A stretch of 54,625 nucleotides of DNA from an uncultured Lachnospiraceae bacterium (GCA_945913255.1 CAMEDC010000017.1:1-54625), one strand, 5' to 3'; shown: positions 9,253-18,381, counted from the stretch's first letter. Numbers and translations are program-made. Notes: a model not told the origin generated them from the sequence alone.

Positions 9253-9798
9253 ATGAAAATGACATCCGTAACTAAATGTGTAACTACCGCTGTGCTCATG
9301 GCACTCTGCGTTGTTTTGCCCATGGCTCTGCACGCCATACCCAATGCAGGTACGCTTCTCTCCCCCATGCATCTTCCTGTCCTCCTATGCGGACTTATCT
9401 GCGGCTGGCCTTATGGCCTTTTGTGCGGGCTGATTGGTCCCTTACTTTCCAGTTTGATTACGGGAATGCCTCCCATGGGCCCCATATTGTACGGCATGAT
9501 AATCGAACTTGGTGTATACGGTCTTGTGACAGGAATTCTGATGAAGTCTGTCCGCACCGGAAAACCGGCTGCAGATTTGTACATCAGCCTTGTGACTGCC
9601 ATGCTTTCTGGCCGTATTGTGGGTGGCCTTGCCAAAGCGCTTATCTTCTCGGCAGGCTCCTACTCCTTCAAAGCCTGGGCAACCGCCTATTTTGTATCCA
9701 GCCTTCCCGGAATCATTTTACAGCTGCTTCTGCTTCCGGCATTGTACCTGGCTTTGCAGAAGGCACATCTTGTTCCTGACCGATATGAGAAGGAATGA
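9253..9798 (+). CDS. ECF transporter S component
   Basis: 181 residues from the start at 9253, preceded by AAAGGAAAGGAAA; the upstream extension of the frame is leader sequence. It has six hydrophobic segments and an alanine/glycine-rich first helix. The SPMHLPVLLCGLICGWPYG motif is typical of substrate-binding (S) subunits of energy-coupling factor vitamin importers. The ligand is unknown; the PMHLPVLL block resembles the pantothenate-type branch, but this is only a resemblance. No EcfA/EcfT genes are nearby, which fits group II ECF systems that share one energizing module encoded elsewhere. Confidence 0.85.
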   Translation: MKMTSVTKCVTTAVLMALCVVLPMALHAIPNAGTLLSPMHLPVLLCGLICGWPYGLLCGLIGPLLSSLITGMPPMGPILYGMIIELGVYGLVTGILMKSVRTGKPAADLYISLVTAMLSGRIVGGLAKALIFSAGSYSFKAWATAYFVSSLPGIILQLLLLPALYLALQKAHLVPDRYEKE

Positions 9799-9810
9799 TT
9801 TCTTTCATGA

Positions 9811-9843
9811 AAAAAGAGCCGGAATTATGTTCCGGCTCTTTTT
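9811..9843. terminator. Bidirectional terminator
   Basis: AAAAAGAGCCGGAA and TTCCGGCTCTTTTT form a perfect stem with loop TTATG between the converging ECF and rlmD genes. It has T runs on both strands. Confidence 0.92.
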
Positions 9844-9847
9844 CCTG

Positions 9848-11257
9848 TTATTCATTTGCTTTCTTTGAAAGCAGGCACACGACTTCTACATTTGCTGTCC
9901 AGGGGAACTGGTCTACAGCTACACACTTTTCTACCGTATATCCGTTTTGTAAAAACACCTCCAAATCCCGCACAAGGCTTGTGGGCTTGCAGGATATGTA
10001 GACAATGCGGTCCACGCCATAGCGGATAATCTTAGGCAGCGCTTTGGGATGAATTCCATCCCGGGGCGGATCCAGAATAATAAAATCCGGTTTCTCCTCA
10101 ATTGCATCCAGTACTTTTAAAACATCTCCTGCAATGAATTCGCAGTTACCAAGACCATTTTCCGCAGCATTCCTTTTCGCTGCCTCCACAGCCTCTTCCA
10201 CAATTTCTACGCCAATGACTTTCTTTGCCACAGGAGCCATAAGTTGTGCAATGGTTCCGGTACCACTGTAGAGATCGTAAACTATCTTGTCATTTCCACC
10301 AAGTTCGCCCACATATTCCCTGGCTGTCTCATACAAAATTTCTGCGCTGTAAGAATTTGTCTGAAAAAAGGAAAAAGTGGATATTTTAAAGCGAAGCCCC
10401 AGCAGTTCTTCATAAAAATAATCCTGTCCGTACAGCACATCGGTGCGGTCACTCTGCACCACATCGGACTGGGAATCATTGGTGATATGGAGAATTCCGG
10501 CAAATTTCCCGGAGAGCTTACCTTCTCTTTCCAGAGAAAGCAATACCTCTCTGAATCCGCAGAGTAGTTCTTCCTCCGAAACGGTTTCAGGCTTCTGCGA
10601 AGTAGTCACCAGTGCTGCAAGAATCTCTCCTGTCCGGGATGCCTTTCTCACCAGAAGATGACGCAGGTAGCCATCCTGCCTGAGCTTATGGTAGTAAGGG
10701 ATTTCCTTTCCTGCAAAGTAATGCAGAACTGTTCTCAAAATCAGGCGGTAGTCTTCATCCACAATGTGACAGTCATCCACCGTCACCACATCATAAAAAC
10801 TACCTCGCTTATGCATACCCAGTGCAAGCGGGCCATCCTTTATCTCGTCACCGAAAGAAAACTCCATCTTGTTTCGATATTCATACGCTACCGGGCTTCC
10901 CTTGATGCCTTCCCATTTCCATTCGGTATCCTGCCTGTCTAAAACACCGTCCAATAACTGTTTGACCTGTCTTTCCTTAATTCCCAGCTGTTCCTCGTAG
11001 GGGAGAGAAAGATACGTACAACCTCCGCATACACCAAAATGGGAACACGGAGTTCCTGTTTCGAGAGGTGATTTTTCCATCACCTCCAACAGGCGACCCT
11101 CCGCCTTCCCTTTTCTTACTTTATTGACACTAAGCTTAATCTTCTGACCGGGCAGGCTGTTTTTTACGATCACGGTGCCCTCCCCGGTAGGTACAATGCC
11201 TTTGTTGGGGAAATCCACCCTCTCGACTGTCGCCTCAAATACCTGTCCTTTTTTCAT
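9848..11257 (-). CDS. rlmD: 23S rRNA (uracil-5-)-methyltransferase, RlmD/RlmCD type
   Basis: 469 residues. Architecture: N-terminal TRAM beta-barrel (1-60), four cysteines for an Fe-S cluster (CSHFGVCGGC near 72-81 plus a later Cys), then the SAM-dependent Rossmann domain. This domain holds FQTNSYSAEILY, DLYSGTGTIAQL, the DPPRDG motif and the catalytic cysteine in YISCKP. TrmA/RumA family. In Firmicutes such proteins methylate U747 and/or U1939 of 23S rRNA; which site applies here is not decided. It follows the small acidic membrane protein gene by four bases, so it is likely co-transcribed with it. Confidence 0.93.
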   Translation of the reverse strand: MKKGQVFEATVERVDFPNKGIVPTGEGTVIVKNSLPGQKIKLSVNKVRKGKAEGRLLEVMEKSPLETGTPCSHFGVCGGCTYLSLPYEEQLGIKERQVKQLLDGVLDRQDTEWKWEGIKGSPVAYEYRNKMEFSFGDEIKDGPLALGMHKRGSFYDVVTVDDCHIVDEDYRLILRTVLHYFAGKEIPYYHKLRQDGYLRHLLVRKASRTGEILAALVTTSQKPETVSEEELLCGFREVLLSLEREGKLSGKFAGILHITNDSQSDVVQSDRTDVLYGQDYFYEELLGLRFKISTFSFFQTNSYSAEILYETAREYVGELGGNDKIVYDLYSGTGTIAQLMAPVAKKVIGVEIVEEAVEAAKRNAAENGLGNCEFIAGDVLKVLDAIEEKPDFIILDPPRDGIHPKALPKIIRYGVDRIVYISCKPTSLVRDLEVFLQNGYTVEKCVAVDQFPWTANVEVVCLLSKKANE

Positions 11258-11261
11258 TTAC

Positions 11262-11534
11262 TTAGTTTTCTCCCTCGTCAACGAAGAAGTCATCTTCCTC
11301 ATCGTCTCCCTCTTCGTCCTCGAATTCATCCTCAAACTCATCCTCGAAATCCTCAAGATAATCGGGAGTGAAATAACGGTAAACCGCATAGGCGATTGCT
11401 GCCACTGCTGCAATTGCACCAATTACTGCCAGTACGCAGACTACCACATTACATTTCTTTTTTTCGGGCTCCTGCTTTTTCCCAAGAAACTCATTCAGCT
11501 TTGCAACACTAACCAAATCTTCAAGTTTATTCAT
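11262..11534 (-). CDS. Small acidic-tailed membrane protein
   Basis: 90 residues from the start at 11534, which has GGGAGG seven bases upstream. A cytoplasmic-looking N-terminus (MNKLEDLVSVAKLNEFLGKK) is followed by one membrane helix (VVVCVLAVIGAIAAVAAIAYAVYRYF). The tail of about 35 residues is almost entirely Asp/Glu/Phe, in imperfect DEFE repeats. I recall similar short proteins in many Lachnospiraceae but know no function for them. It sits between pcrA and rlmD on the same strand. Confidence 0.8.
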   Translation of the reverse strand: MNKLEDLVSVAKLNEFLGKKQEPEKKKCNVVVCVLAVIGAIAAVAAIAYAVYRYFTPDYLEDFEDEFEDEFEDEEGDDEEDDFFVDEGEN

Positions 11535-11626
11535 AAGGATACCTCCCACATTATAATAATCTGTTACTATATCGGCAATTTCAAGCCCGCCGTTTTTATT
11601 AGTATACCACAACCTCAAAAAAATTA

Positions 11627-13945
11627 CTACAATCTTTTCAGTTTTGCAAAAGAAGCATACATAATCTTCTGACCTGCCCTGTCAAATTCCACTGTCACCT
11701 TGTAATCCCGCGGTTCTTTCACCAGGTTGGTAACGGTTCCCTCTCCATACTTAATATGAGATACCCGGTCTCCGATTCCGTAGGGAAGCTCTGTGCTCAG
11801 TTGGACATGCGCTCCTTTTGATATTCCCGCCAGCTGGTTCAGGCTGTCGATTCCTTTCGCAATAAAAGGCTTATCCGCCTTTGCCGTCACCTTAGGGCGA
11901 AGGGTTGCTTTCGGTCGGAAATCATAGCCGGAAGAAGCCGTCTGAGTTCTTCCGCTCCCCATCCCGATAAGATTTTCCAGCATATCTCTGTCCTCAAGGG
12001 AACGTTTTGGCTTCGGTACGGAATTATCCAACAGGGCATCCGGAATTTCTCTCACAAACCGGCTCACCGGATTATACTGCGTTTCTCCGCGTGTCATTCT
12101 CATTCGAGCACAAGTCAGTGTCAAATCGTTCATGGCCCTGGTGATTCCCACATAAGCAAGTCTTCTCTCCTCTTCAATATCCGAAGGGTCATCGGATACA
12201 ATGGTCATGTAACTGGGGAAAAGTCCATCCTCCATCCCCGCCAGATACACGTTCGGAAACTCCAGCCCCTTTGCGGAATGCAGGGTCATCAAAAGGACAC
12301 GATTATCATCACTGTCCACATTGTCTATTTCTGCCACCAGTGCAACCTCTGCCAGGAATTCGCTTAATGACGGTTCCTCATGGGACTCCTGATAATTTAC
12401 TGCCTTCGTAATCAATTCGTCCACATTTGCCATTCTGTCCTCAGCACTCTCGTCATCGTTATCCTGCAGATATTCCGCATAACCGATACGGTCTACAATC
12501 TCCTGAATCAGCTCTGCCACCGTCATTTCCGAAGCAGCTTTTTTCAGACTCTGAATCAATTGTACAAAGGGACGTATTTTTACAGATGTCTTACCCAGAC
12601 TCATGATTTCATCCGCAAGTTCCATGGCCTCATAGAGACTCACATCCCGTATCTGGGCATAATCCTCCAGTTTGTCAAGCGTCGCTGCACCAATTCCTCT
12701 TTTAGGGACATTGACAATCCGTCTAACTGCTACTTCATCCCTGCCGTTGTCAATCGTTTTTAAGTAAGCAAGAATATCCTTAATTTCCAATCGGGAATAG
12801 AAATTTGTGCCGCCCACCACATTATAGGGCACTCCTTCCATAATCATGCGCTCCTCCAGAAGACGCGACTGTGCATTGGTTCGGTAAAGCACTGCGCAGT
12901 CCTTATACGATGCGCCTTCCTTTCTCACCTTCCTGCACACATCATCTGCAATATATTCCGCCTCCTCATATGCATTGTCAAACTGTCTGAAATGAATCTT
13001 GCTTCCGGCACCTCTGTCCGTCCAAAGTGCCTTGTCCTTTCTTCCCTGATTATTCTGAATGACCGCGTTGGCTGCATCCAGTATCGACTGGGTAGAACGA
13101 TAATTCTGTTCCAGTTTGATGACTCTTGCCTCCGGAAAATACTGTTCAAAATCCAGAATATTCCTGATGTTGGCACCACGGAACTTATATATGGACTGAT
13201 CATCATCACCCACCACACAGAGATTGCGGTATTTCTGCGCCAGAAGCCTTATCAGTTCAAACTGCGCGGTATTGGTATCCTGATATTCATCCACCATGAT
13301 GTACTGAAATCTTTCCTGGTAAAAGTCCAGTATCTCAGGGCAATTTTTGAATAATTCCACCGTCTTTACAATAATATCATCAAAATCAACTGCATTATTC
13401 TTCCGCAATGTTTCCTGATATTCCCTGTAAACCTTTGCGTATACCGATTTCCGATAGTCTCCCGCAGCATCAAGCTCATATTCCCTGACACCGATAAGAT
13501 TGTCCTTTGCGGAGGAAATTGCCTCCAGCAGTGCTCTCTCCTTATACATTTTCGTGTCAACATTCAGACGCTTACAGATGCCTTTCATCACCGTTTTCTG
13601 GTCATCTGTATCGTATATTGTAAACCCGTTGTCAAATCCGAGTTTTTCAATATATCTGCGTAAAATCCTGACACAGAGAGAATGAAACGTGGAAACCCAG
13701 ACCTGATCGGCTCCAAATCCAACAAGATTATCCACACGTTCCCGCATTTCTCCTGCTGCTTTATTGGTAAAAGTAATAGCAAGAATATTCCAGGGCTTTA
13801 CACCCATTTCATCTATCAAATATGCAATTCTGTGTGTAATGCAACGCGTTTTACCGCTGCCCGCTCCCGCCAAAAGAAGAAGAGGTCCTTCCGTCTGGAG
13901 AACCGCCTCTTTCTGCTCTCGGTTTAATGTGTCATATATGCTCAT
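11627..13945 (-). CDS. pcrA: ATP-dependent DNA helicase PcrA/UvrD
   Basis: 772 residues, superfamily 1A helicase with 3'-5' polarity. It acts in nucleotide-excision and mismatch repair and removes proteins from DNA. Motifs in order: Q motif LNREQKEAV, Walker A LLAGAGSGKTR (near 24-34), VDEYQDTN (II), GDDDQSIYKFRGA (III), LEQNYRS (IV), LMTLHSAKGLEF (V) and AYVGITRA (VI). The C-terminal extension ends in a Tudor-like domain (IGDRVSHIKYGEGTV) that in PcrA contacts RNA polymerase. It has normal length and no oddities. Next on the strand, 92 bases downstream, is the acidic membrane protein gene. Confidence 0.97.
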   Translation of the reverse strand: MSIYDTLNREQKEAVLQTEGPLLLLAGAGSGKTRCITHRIAYLIDEMGVKPWNILAITFTNKAAGEMRERVDNLVGFGADQVWVSTFHSLCVRILRRYIEKLGFDNGFTIYDTDDQKTVMKGICKRLNVDTKMYKERALLEAISSAKDNLIGVREYELDAAGDYRKSVYAKVYREYQETLRKNNAVDFDDIIVKTVELFKNCPEILDFYQERFQYIMVDEYQDTNTAQFELIRLLAQKYRNLCVVGDDDQSIYKFRGANIRNILDFEQYFPEARVIKLEQNYRSTQSILDAANAVIQNNQGRKDKALWTDRGAGSKIHFRQFDNAYEEAEYIADDVCRKVRKEGASYKDCAVLYRTNAQSRLLEERMIMEGVPYNVVGGTNFYSRLEIKDILAYLKTIDNGRDEVAVRRIVNVPKRGIGAATLDKLEDYAQIRDVSLYEAMELADEIMSLGKTSVKIRPFVQLIQSLKKAASEMTVAELIQEIVDRIGYAEYLQDNDDESAEDRMANVDELITKAVNYQESHEEPSLSEFLAEVALVAEIDNVDSDDNRVLLMTLHSAKGLEFPNVYLAGMEDGLFPSYMTIVSDDPSDIEEERRLAYVGITRAMNDLTLTCARMRMTRGETQYNPVSRFVREIPDALLDNSVPKPKRSLEDRDMLENLIGMGSGRTQTASSGYDFRPKATLRPKVTAKADKPFIAKGIDSLNQLAGISKGAHVQLSTELPYGIGDRVSHIKYGEGTVTNLVKEPRDYKVTVEFDRAGQKIMYASFAKLKRL

Positions 13946-13962
13946 GTTTCCTCCTCATCGCC

Positions 13963-14727
13963 TTATGCTTCTTCCACATTACTGAAATTCCAGATACGAA
14001 TGTTAAATTCCACAATAGGGGTATCGCAGTACAGACATTTCTTTGCGCCCAACTTCGGCAGCGGCGCACCGCAATTCGGACAGTTCATGGCAAGACCGGA
14101 ATCCGTCTGATTCTCTACCAGTTCGCGGTCCTGTATATAAATCATTTCCACATTATATCGGGACTGCTCCAGTTTCTCTGCAGAACCCGCTACAATCTTA
14201 CCGTCCCGTTCTTTATAATGATTATACTGTACAGCCGACTGGAACAGGATACTGCATCTTCCCTTTAGCTTCCGGTAGGACTTGATTTCCGTTCTGTGAA
14301 TCATGATATTATGAAAATGCTCTTCAGCATTCTCGCTTTTCAAAGCATCAATCTTCATTCTCAGCTTTTCCCGCAGTTCGCTGGTGGTTCCTTCTTTCAG
14401 TTCCGACATGTTCTTTGTGTCAATTCCCTGTAAAAAACCGGTCAGAACGTTTTCCGCCCTGTTTCGCATCTCCTCATAATGAAACTCCGGAAAATCTCTC
14501 AAAATCTGAGGCATATAGAGGTTTGTTGCCGCAGATACGGATTTCGGTGTAATTTCCGACTCCTTCTCAATTTTTTGAAAGCCTTCCACAATGGAATCCG
14601 TTCCGAAAGCCGCATGAGAAAACTCCCTCACCTTTCTGCTGATTTTCCTGTAGGCAATATAACCACCCGCAAGCACTGTCAGTGCCAGAACCAGTATGAC
14701 GATTACTCCGATTTGTCCTGCTGTCAT
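13963..14727 (-). CDS. Membrane-anchored zinc-ribbon protein
   Basis: 254 residues. One N-terminal membrane helix (residues 6-26) is followed by a basic stretch (YRKISRKVREF) and a mixed alpha/beta domain of about 170 residues with some resemblance to Tim44-like domains. A C-terminal zinc ribbon CPNCG-x11-CLYCD lies near 215-235. It lies 100 bases downstream of the SPFH/zinc-ribbon gene. The pair recalls the Bacillus ydjG-H-I envelope-stress cluster, but no PspA homologue is in the window, so that link is an inference. It ends 17 bases before pcrA. Confidence 0.7.
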   Translation of the reverse strand: MTAGQIGVIVILVLALTVLAGGYIAYRKISRKVREFSHAAFGTDSIVEGFQKIEKESEITPKSVSAATNLYMPQILRDFPEFHYEEMRNRAENVLTGFLQGIDTKNMSELKEGTTSELREKLRMKIDALKSENAEEHFHNIMIHRTEIKSYRKLKGRCSILFQSAVQYNHYKERDGKIVAGSAEKLEQSRYNVEMIYIQDRELVENQTDSGLAMNCPNCGAPLPKLGAKKCLYCDTPIVEFNIRIWNFSNVEEA

Positions 14728-14746
14728 TCTTCCTCTCCCGCTCGCA

Positions 14747-14799
14747 TAAAATCGCAGCAGCCCGTCTTCAACCGAAGCTGAACAGCTGACTGCTGCGAT
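14747..14799 (-). terminator. Hairpin after the SPFH gene
   Basis: A perfect 10-bp stem (ATCGCAGCAG at 14751-14760 with 14790-14799) encloses a 29-base loop and is followed on the minus strand by TTTTA. It is a weak terminator, so read-through into the zinc-ribbon gene is likely. Confidence 0.55.
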
Positions 14800-14827
14800 G
14801 CATTACATCTGACTCACTGTTTATACC

Positions 14828-16174
14828 TTACACTCTGTCATTCTCATCAAAGATGTCTCCACACTCAGGACAGAACTTAGGTGGATGTGCAGGGTCTTCC
14901 GGCTCCCAGCCGCACTTATCGCATTTATAGAGAGGTGCGCCTTCCGGCCTCTTGCTTCCGCAGTTTGTACAGAACTTTCCCTGATTCACCGCTCCGCAAC
15001 TACAAGTCCAGCCTGCCTCAGCGGGCTTCGGAGCTCCACACTCCATACAGAATTTTCCTCTGTTATCCGTATGTCCGCACTTACAGGTCCAGCCTAAGAC
15101 AGGTGCTGCAGTACCTGCCTGCATCTGAGGTGCCTGCTGCATCGCTGCATTCTGCTGCCCCATACCGCCGCCGAAAGCATTTCCTCCCATCATGTTATTC
15201 ATCATTCCCATGGCCATCATATTCATGGCACCGTCCATAACGGAACCGCCATTCTTACCGCCCTGCATATTCTCCATCATATTAGAGAAAGCCTCTGTTT
15301 TTCTTGCAGACTGCATGTCGGAATTACGCAGCATAGCAGTATCCTGCCACTTCTGGAAACGTTCTCTGTCTTCGCTGGGCATATCAGCCGCATTGATAGC
15401 CATTTTTACCATCTGGATACCACGCAGTTCTGTCCACTGACCGGACAGTTCTTCTACCAGCAGGTTACAGATTTCCACAGAAAAACCGGGAATCTCGTAA
15501 GGGCGCACACCCTGTGCCGAAATCTTTGCCAGAGCCGGCTGCAATGCAGTCAGCAATTCTCCCTTTAAGGTTGCGAGCAAATCTGTCTTTTTATAACTGT
15601 CCGGCACGTTGGCACACACATTTGTATAGAAAAGGATGGGGTCAACTATTTTGAAAGAATACTGACCATTAATTTTTACAGCCGTATCAAAGTCAAATCC
15701 CGTATTCTTATCCAGGACACGGAAAGGAATCGGTGTCGGCGTTCCAAACAGATTATTGATAATTTCCTTGGTATTAAAGAAATACACTCTCTGATCTTTT
15801 GCCGTATTTCCGCCAAAAGTAAATCTTCTTCCAAGCGTTCCGAAGCTTCCTTTTACGCTGTCTCCGAGATTTCCATAGAAAAGGCTGGGTTCTGTGGAAT
15901 TATCATAGATAAATTCCCCTGCATCCGCACATACATCCACGATACCGCCCTGATCTACAATAATCATGCACTGTCCCTCATTCACGGCAATCACGGAACC
16001 ATTTGAAATAATGTTATCGGATGCTTTTGTATTGCTGTTGCGTCCATCATTCACCCGCTTCTGGCCTTTTACCATCAGTACATCATTGGAAAGAGAATCA
16101 CAATAGAAATACTCTCTCCACTGATCCGCCAACACGGTCTGCAATGCGTCCTTTGCTGCTTTAATCAATCCCAT
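14828..16174 (-). CDS. YdjI-like SPFH protein with C-terminal zinc ribbons
   Basis: 448 residues. Residues 1-300 form an SPFH/Band-7-like domain of the virion-core/YdjI type. Then comes a Met/Gly/Asn-rich low-complexity linker (about 300-360) with repeated MNNMMG motifs. Three zinc-ribbon modules follow, each with paired CxCG/CxxCG knuckles. The last (CDKCGWEPEDP to CPECG) is rubredoxin-like in spacing. In Bacillus, YdjI helps anchor a PspA-type protein at the membrane after stress; the same role here is only an inference. There is no signal peptide. It is divergent from the HTH gene at 16396. Confidence 0.85.
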   Translation of the reverse strand: MGLIKAAKDALQTVLADQWREYFYCDSLSNDVLMVKGQKRVNDGRNSNTKASDNIISNGSVIAVNEGQCMIIVDQGGIVDVCADAGEFIYDNSTEPSLFYGNLGDSVKGSFGTLGRRFTFGGNTAKDQRVYFFNTKEIINNLFGTPTPIPFRVLDKNTGFDFDTAVKINGQYSFKIVDPILFYTNVCANVPDSYKKTDLLATLKGELLTALQPALAKISAQGVRPYEIPGFSVEICNLLVEELSGQWTELRGIQMVKMAINAADMPSEDRERFQKWQDTAMLRNSDMQSARKTEAFSNMMENMQGGKNGGSVMDGAMNMMAMGMMNNMMGGNAFGGGMGQQNAAMQQAPQMQAGTAAPVLGWTCKCGHTDNRGKFCMECGAPKPAEAGWTCSCGAVNQGKFCTNCGSKRPEGAPLYKCDKCGWEPEDPAHPPKFCPECGDIFDENDRV

Positions 16175-16395
16175 TTGTTCATCCTCCGCTTGTTTTATTT
16201 ATCTCCGCCTTATATGTATGGCAGTTCCTGACTGTAAATACATAATTATCTCTTATATTTTATCAAACTTTGTGCATTCTCTCAACAGGTTTCGGAAAAT
16301 ATTCCGTTTCTTTCTTTACAAATGCGTCCATATCTAATAAACTGAAAGAAATGTATTTACCAGTTTCAATTATACAGTAAAGGGAAAAAACTGAC

Positions 16396-16881
16396 ATGGG
16401 AAAAAAAGCCACAAAAGCAGCTGATAATATGTATTATCTCGCACGTTGCGAAGCAGCAGAAAAAAATGACGATTTCTCCAGCCGCGAGAAGGCAGCGGAA
16501 ATCATTGGAATCGACCGCACCAGACTGGCCCGAATCGAGCTGGATACCATAGCCCCCTATCCGGAAGAAGTCAAGGCAATGGCTGCGGCCTACAATGCAC
16601 CGGAGCTTTGTAATTCATACTGTGCGAGGGAGTGCCCCATCGGACGTGACAGCGTGCATGAAGTGACCATAGATGATTTTGACAGACTTGCTCTGAAAGT
16701 ACTTGGTTCTCTGAAAGATATCGATTCGCTCCGCGCCTCTCTGATTGCCATTTCCGAAGACGGCGTCATCGAGGAAAGCGAGCGTCCCGCTTTCCAGGAA
16801 ATCCTTGATTCTCTGGAAAAGATCAGCACCAACGCAAAAGCCCTCCAACTCTGGGCGATTAAAAATATTCGTTTAAAATGA
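16396..16881 (+). CDS. XRE-like helix-turn-helix regulator with a Cys cluster
   Basis: 161 residues. The N-terminal half contains an HTH of the XRE/Cro type (SSREKAAEIIGIDRTRLARIE near 28-50). It is followed by a conserved CNSYCARECPIG segment (three Cys spaced four apart, near 72-83), which could bind metal. The C-terminal half is helical (IDSLRASLIAISEDG and ILDSLEKISTNAKAL) and may dimerise. The start has AGGG about ten bases upstream and a weak site overall. It is transcribed alone; downstream lie a hairpin and the 58-bp repeats. Its target is unknown; the divergent SPFH gene is the obvious candidate. Confidence 0.75.
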   Translation: MGKKATKAADNMYYLARCEAAEKNDDFSSREKAAEIIGIDRTRLARIELDTIAPYPEEVKAMAAAYNAPELCNSYCARECPIGRDSVHEVTIDDFDRLALKVLGSLKDIDSLRASLIAISEDGVIEESERPAFQEILDSLEKISTNAKALQLWAIKNIRLK

Positions 16882-16890
16882 GCCACGCAC

Positions 16891-16950
16891 AAAAAGGAAG
16901 CGGATACGCGTCGAAAGTTTACTTTCGTAAGCGCTATTCGATTCCTTTTT
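16891..16950. terminator. Large imperfect hairpin after the HTH gene
   Basis: AAAAAGGAA (16891-16899) pairs with TTCCTTTTT (16942-16950), with an inner stem CGAAAGT/ACTTTCG (16912-16927). It works as a terminator shape on both strands and directly precedes the 58-bp repeats. Confidence 0.55.
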
Positions 16951-16973
16951 GTATGCGGCGAATGCCGCGAAAT

Positions 16974-17141
16974 CGAGATGTAGCTGCGCCAGCAGCGGAA
17001 TCGAGATTGGCGTGGCTTGGGCAGAGACATTCGAGATGTAGCTGCGCCAGCAGCGGAATCGAGATTGGCGTGGCTTGGGCCGAGACATTCGAGATGTAGC
17101 TGCGCCAGCAGCGAAATCGAGATTGGCGTGGCTTGGGCCAA
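16974..17141. repeat. Three tandem copies of a 58-bp unit
   Basis: Copies begin at 16974, 17032 and 17090 with an exact 58-bp period. The third stops after about 51 bases. Copies differ at only one to three positions. Each unit carries the palindrome GCTGC-GCCA-GCAGC and two TCGAGAT words. The period is not a multiple of three, so the open frames across it in all phases are a by-product. The array ends 16 bases before the stop of the solute-binding protein gene. The GC content is higher than in the flanks. It is not CRISPR-like: there are no variable spacers. Confidence 0.9.
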
Positions 17142-17156
17142 TGTTGGCGCGTCTCT

Positions 17157-18173
17157 TTACTTCGCTGCCTTTTCCGCAAACTCCGTTGTCACCAGATTCT
17201 CATAAGGTACTCTCTCCTTCAGAACTCCCGCATCATCCAGAATGTTTTGCAGCAAATCAAAGGAATCCTTTTCAAAAATAAGATTCTCCTTCCAGGTATC
17301 CTGATTATAATAGCGCTCCACAATTGTGGTCAATGTCTCCATATCCGTCTCTGCAAACTGCGGTGCAATTACTTCTGCTATCTCTGCAGGTGTGTGTGTC
17401 TGTACATAATCCATTCCCTTCTGCAGTGCATTGGTAAACGCCTGCACTGTATCTCGGTTTTTCTCCAGATAGCTCTTCTTTGCTGAGAAAGAAGTATAGG
17501 GCACATAGCCCGAGTCTTCCCCAAGAGAAGCTACCACATAGCCGTCTCCCTTTTGCTCCAGCGCAGTTGCATGAGGTTCGAACTCTACCGTAAAATCCCC
17601 CTGTCCACCTGAGAATGCAGCAGCAGTGGAGCCGAAATCAATACTCTGGTCAATTGCCAAATCCGCGTCCGGATCAATGCCGTTCTTTTCCAGAATATAT
17701 TCAAATACCATCTCCGGCATGCCGCCCGCTCTTCCGCCCAGAACATTCTTTCCTTTTAACATATCCCACGAAAAATCATCCAATTTCTGACGTGCCACTA
17801 AAAAATTACCTGCTCGTTGTGTCAGTTGTGCGAAATTTACTACATAATCCTGTGTTCCGCCGACATAGGTATACACTGTAGACTCACTTCCCATAAAACC
17901 GATATCCGCAGCATCCGTCAATACTGCCGTCATGGTTTTATCTGCGCCAAATCCAGTCACCAGTTCCAGCTCAATTCCTTCCTCAGTAAAATACCCTTCC
18001 TCAATAGCCACATACATGGGCGCATAAAAGATGGAGTGAGCCACCTCATTGAGGACAACCTTTGTCTTCCCGTTCTGTGCTGATGCACTTTCCTTACCGC
18101 AGCCTGCCGCCATGCAGACAACAAGCGCTGCCATTCCCAGTACGCACATTTTTTTCAAAAACAACCCTTTCAT
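17157..18173 (-). CDS. ABC transporter solute-binding lipoprotein (NMT1/SsuA-like)
   Basis: 338 residues. Lipoprotein signal peptide with lipobox VCMAAGC (Cys25), then a periplasmic-binding-protein type 2 fold of the NMT1/THI5/SsuA/TauA group. Visible features are FYAPMYVAIEEGYFTEEGIELEL, a DIGFMGSE segment, and GGRAGGMPEMVFEYIL. These bind sulfonates, nitrate, bicarbonate or thiamine precursors; the ligand cannot be told here. The start has GGGAGG six bases upstream. No permease or ATPase gene adjoins, so it either serves a transporter encoded elsewhere or is an orphan. Its 3' side abuts the 58-bp repeats. Confidence 0.9.
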   Translation of the reverse strand: MKGLFLKKMCVLGMAALVVCMAAGCGKESASAQNGKTKVVLNEVAHSIFYAPMYVAIEEGYFTEEGIELELVTGFGADKTMTAVLTDAADIGFMGSESTVYTYVGGTQDYVVNFAQLTQRAGNFLVARQKLDDFSWDMLKGKNVLGGRAGGMPEMVFEYILEKNGIDPDADLAIDQSIDFGSTAAAFSGGQGDFTVEFEPHATALEQKGDGYVVASLGEDSGYVPYTSFSAKKSYLEKNRDTVQAFTNALQKGMDYVQTHTPAEIAEVIAPQFAETDMETLTTIVERYYNQDTWKENLIFEKDSFDLLQNILDDAGVLKERVPYENLVTTEFAEKAAK

Positions 18174-18302
18174 AGAGACCTCCCTTTACATGTTTCTCTT
18201 ACTGATGCATTTCATGATCCACCATGATGGCTTTTATGGTTCTTTCATGCTGCATTTTAAGAAGACTGAAATATCTTATGAATTTTAATCGGAAAAGGTT
18301 AC

Positions 18303-18337
18303 AAAAAAAATACCCTGCAGCAAAAGGCTGCAAGGTA
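18303..18337 (-). terminator. Terminator after the HIT gene
   Basis: On the minus strand TACCTTGCAGCC-TTTT-GCTGCAGGGTA is followed by TTTTTTTT. It lies about 45 bases after the HIT stop codon. Confidence 0.88.
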
Positions 18338-18381
18338 TAATCTACAAGATTACTGTTATGGTTTCCTTTACGGGATTCTTG

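Noticed and set aside
16974..17141. Repeat-protein genes in several frames over the 58-bp array
   Set aside because: The 58-bp period is not a multiple of three, both strands are open in several frames, and no frame has a ribosome binding site; the frames follow from composition.
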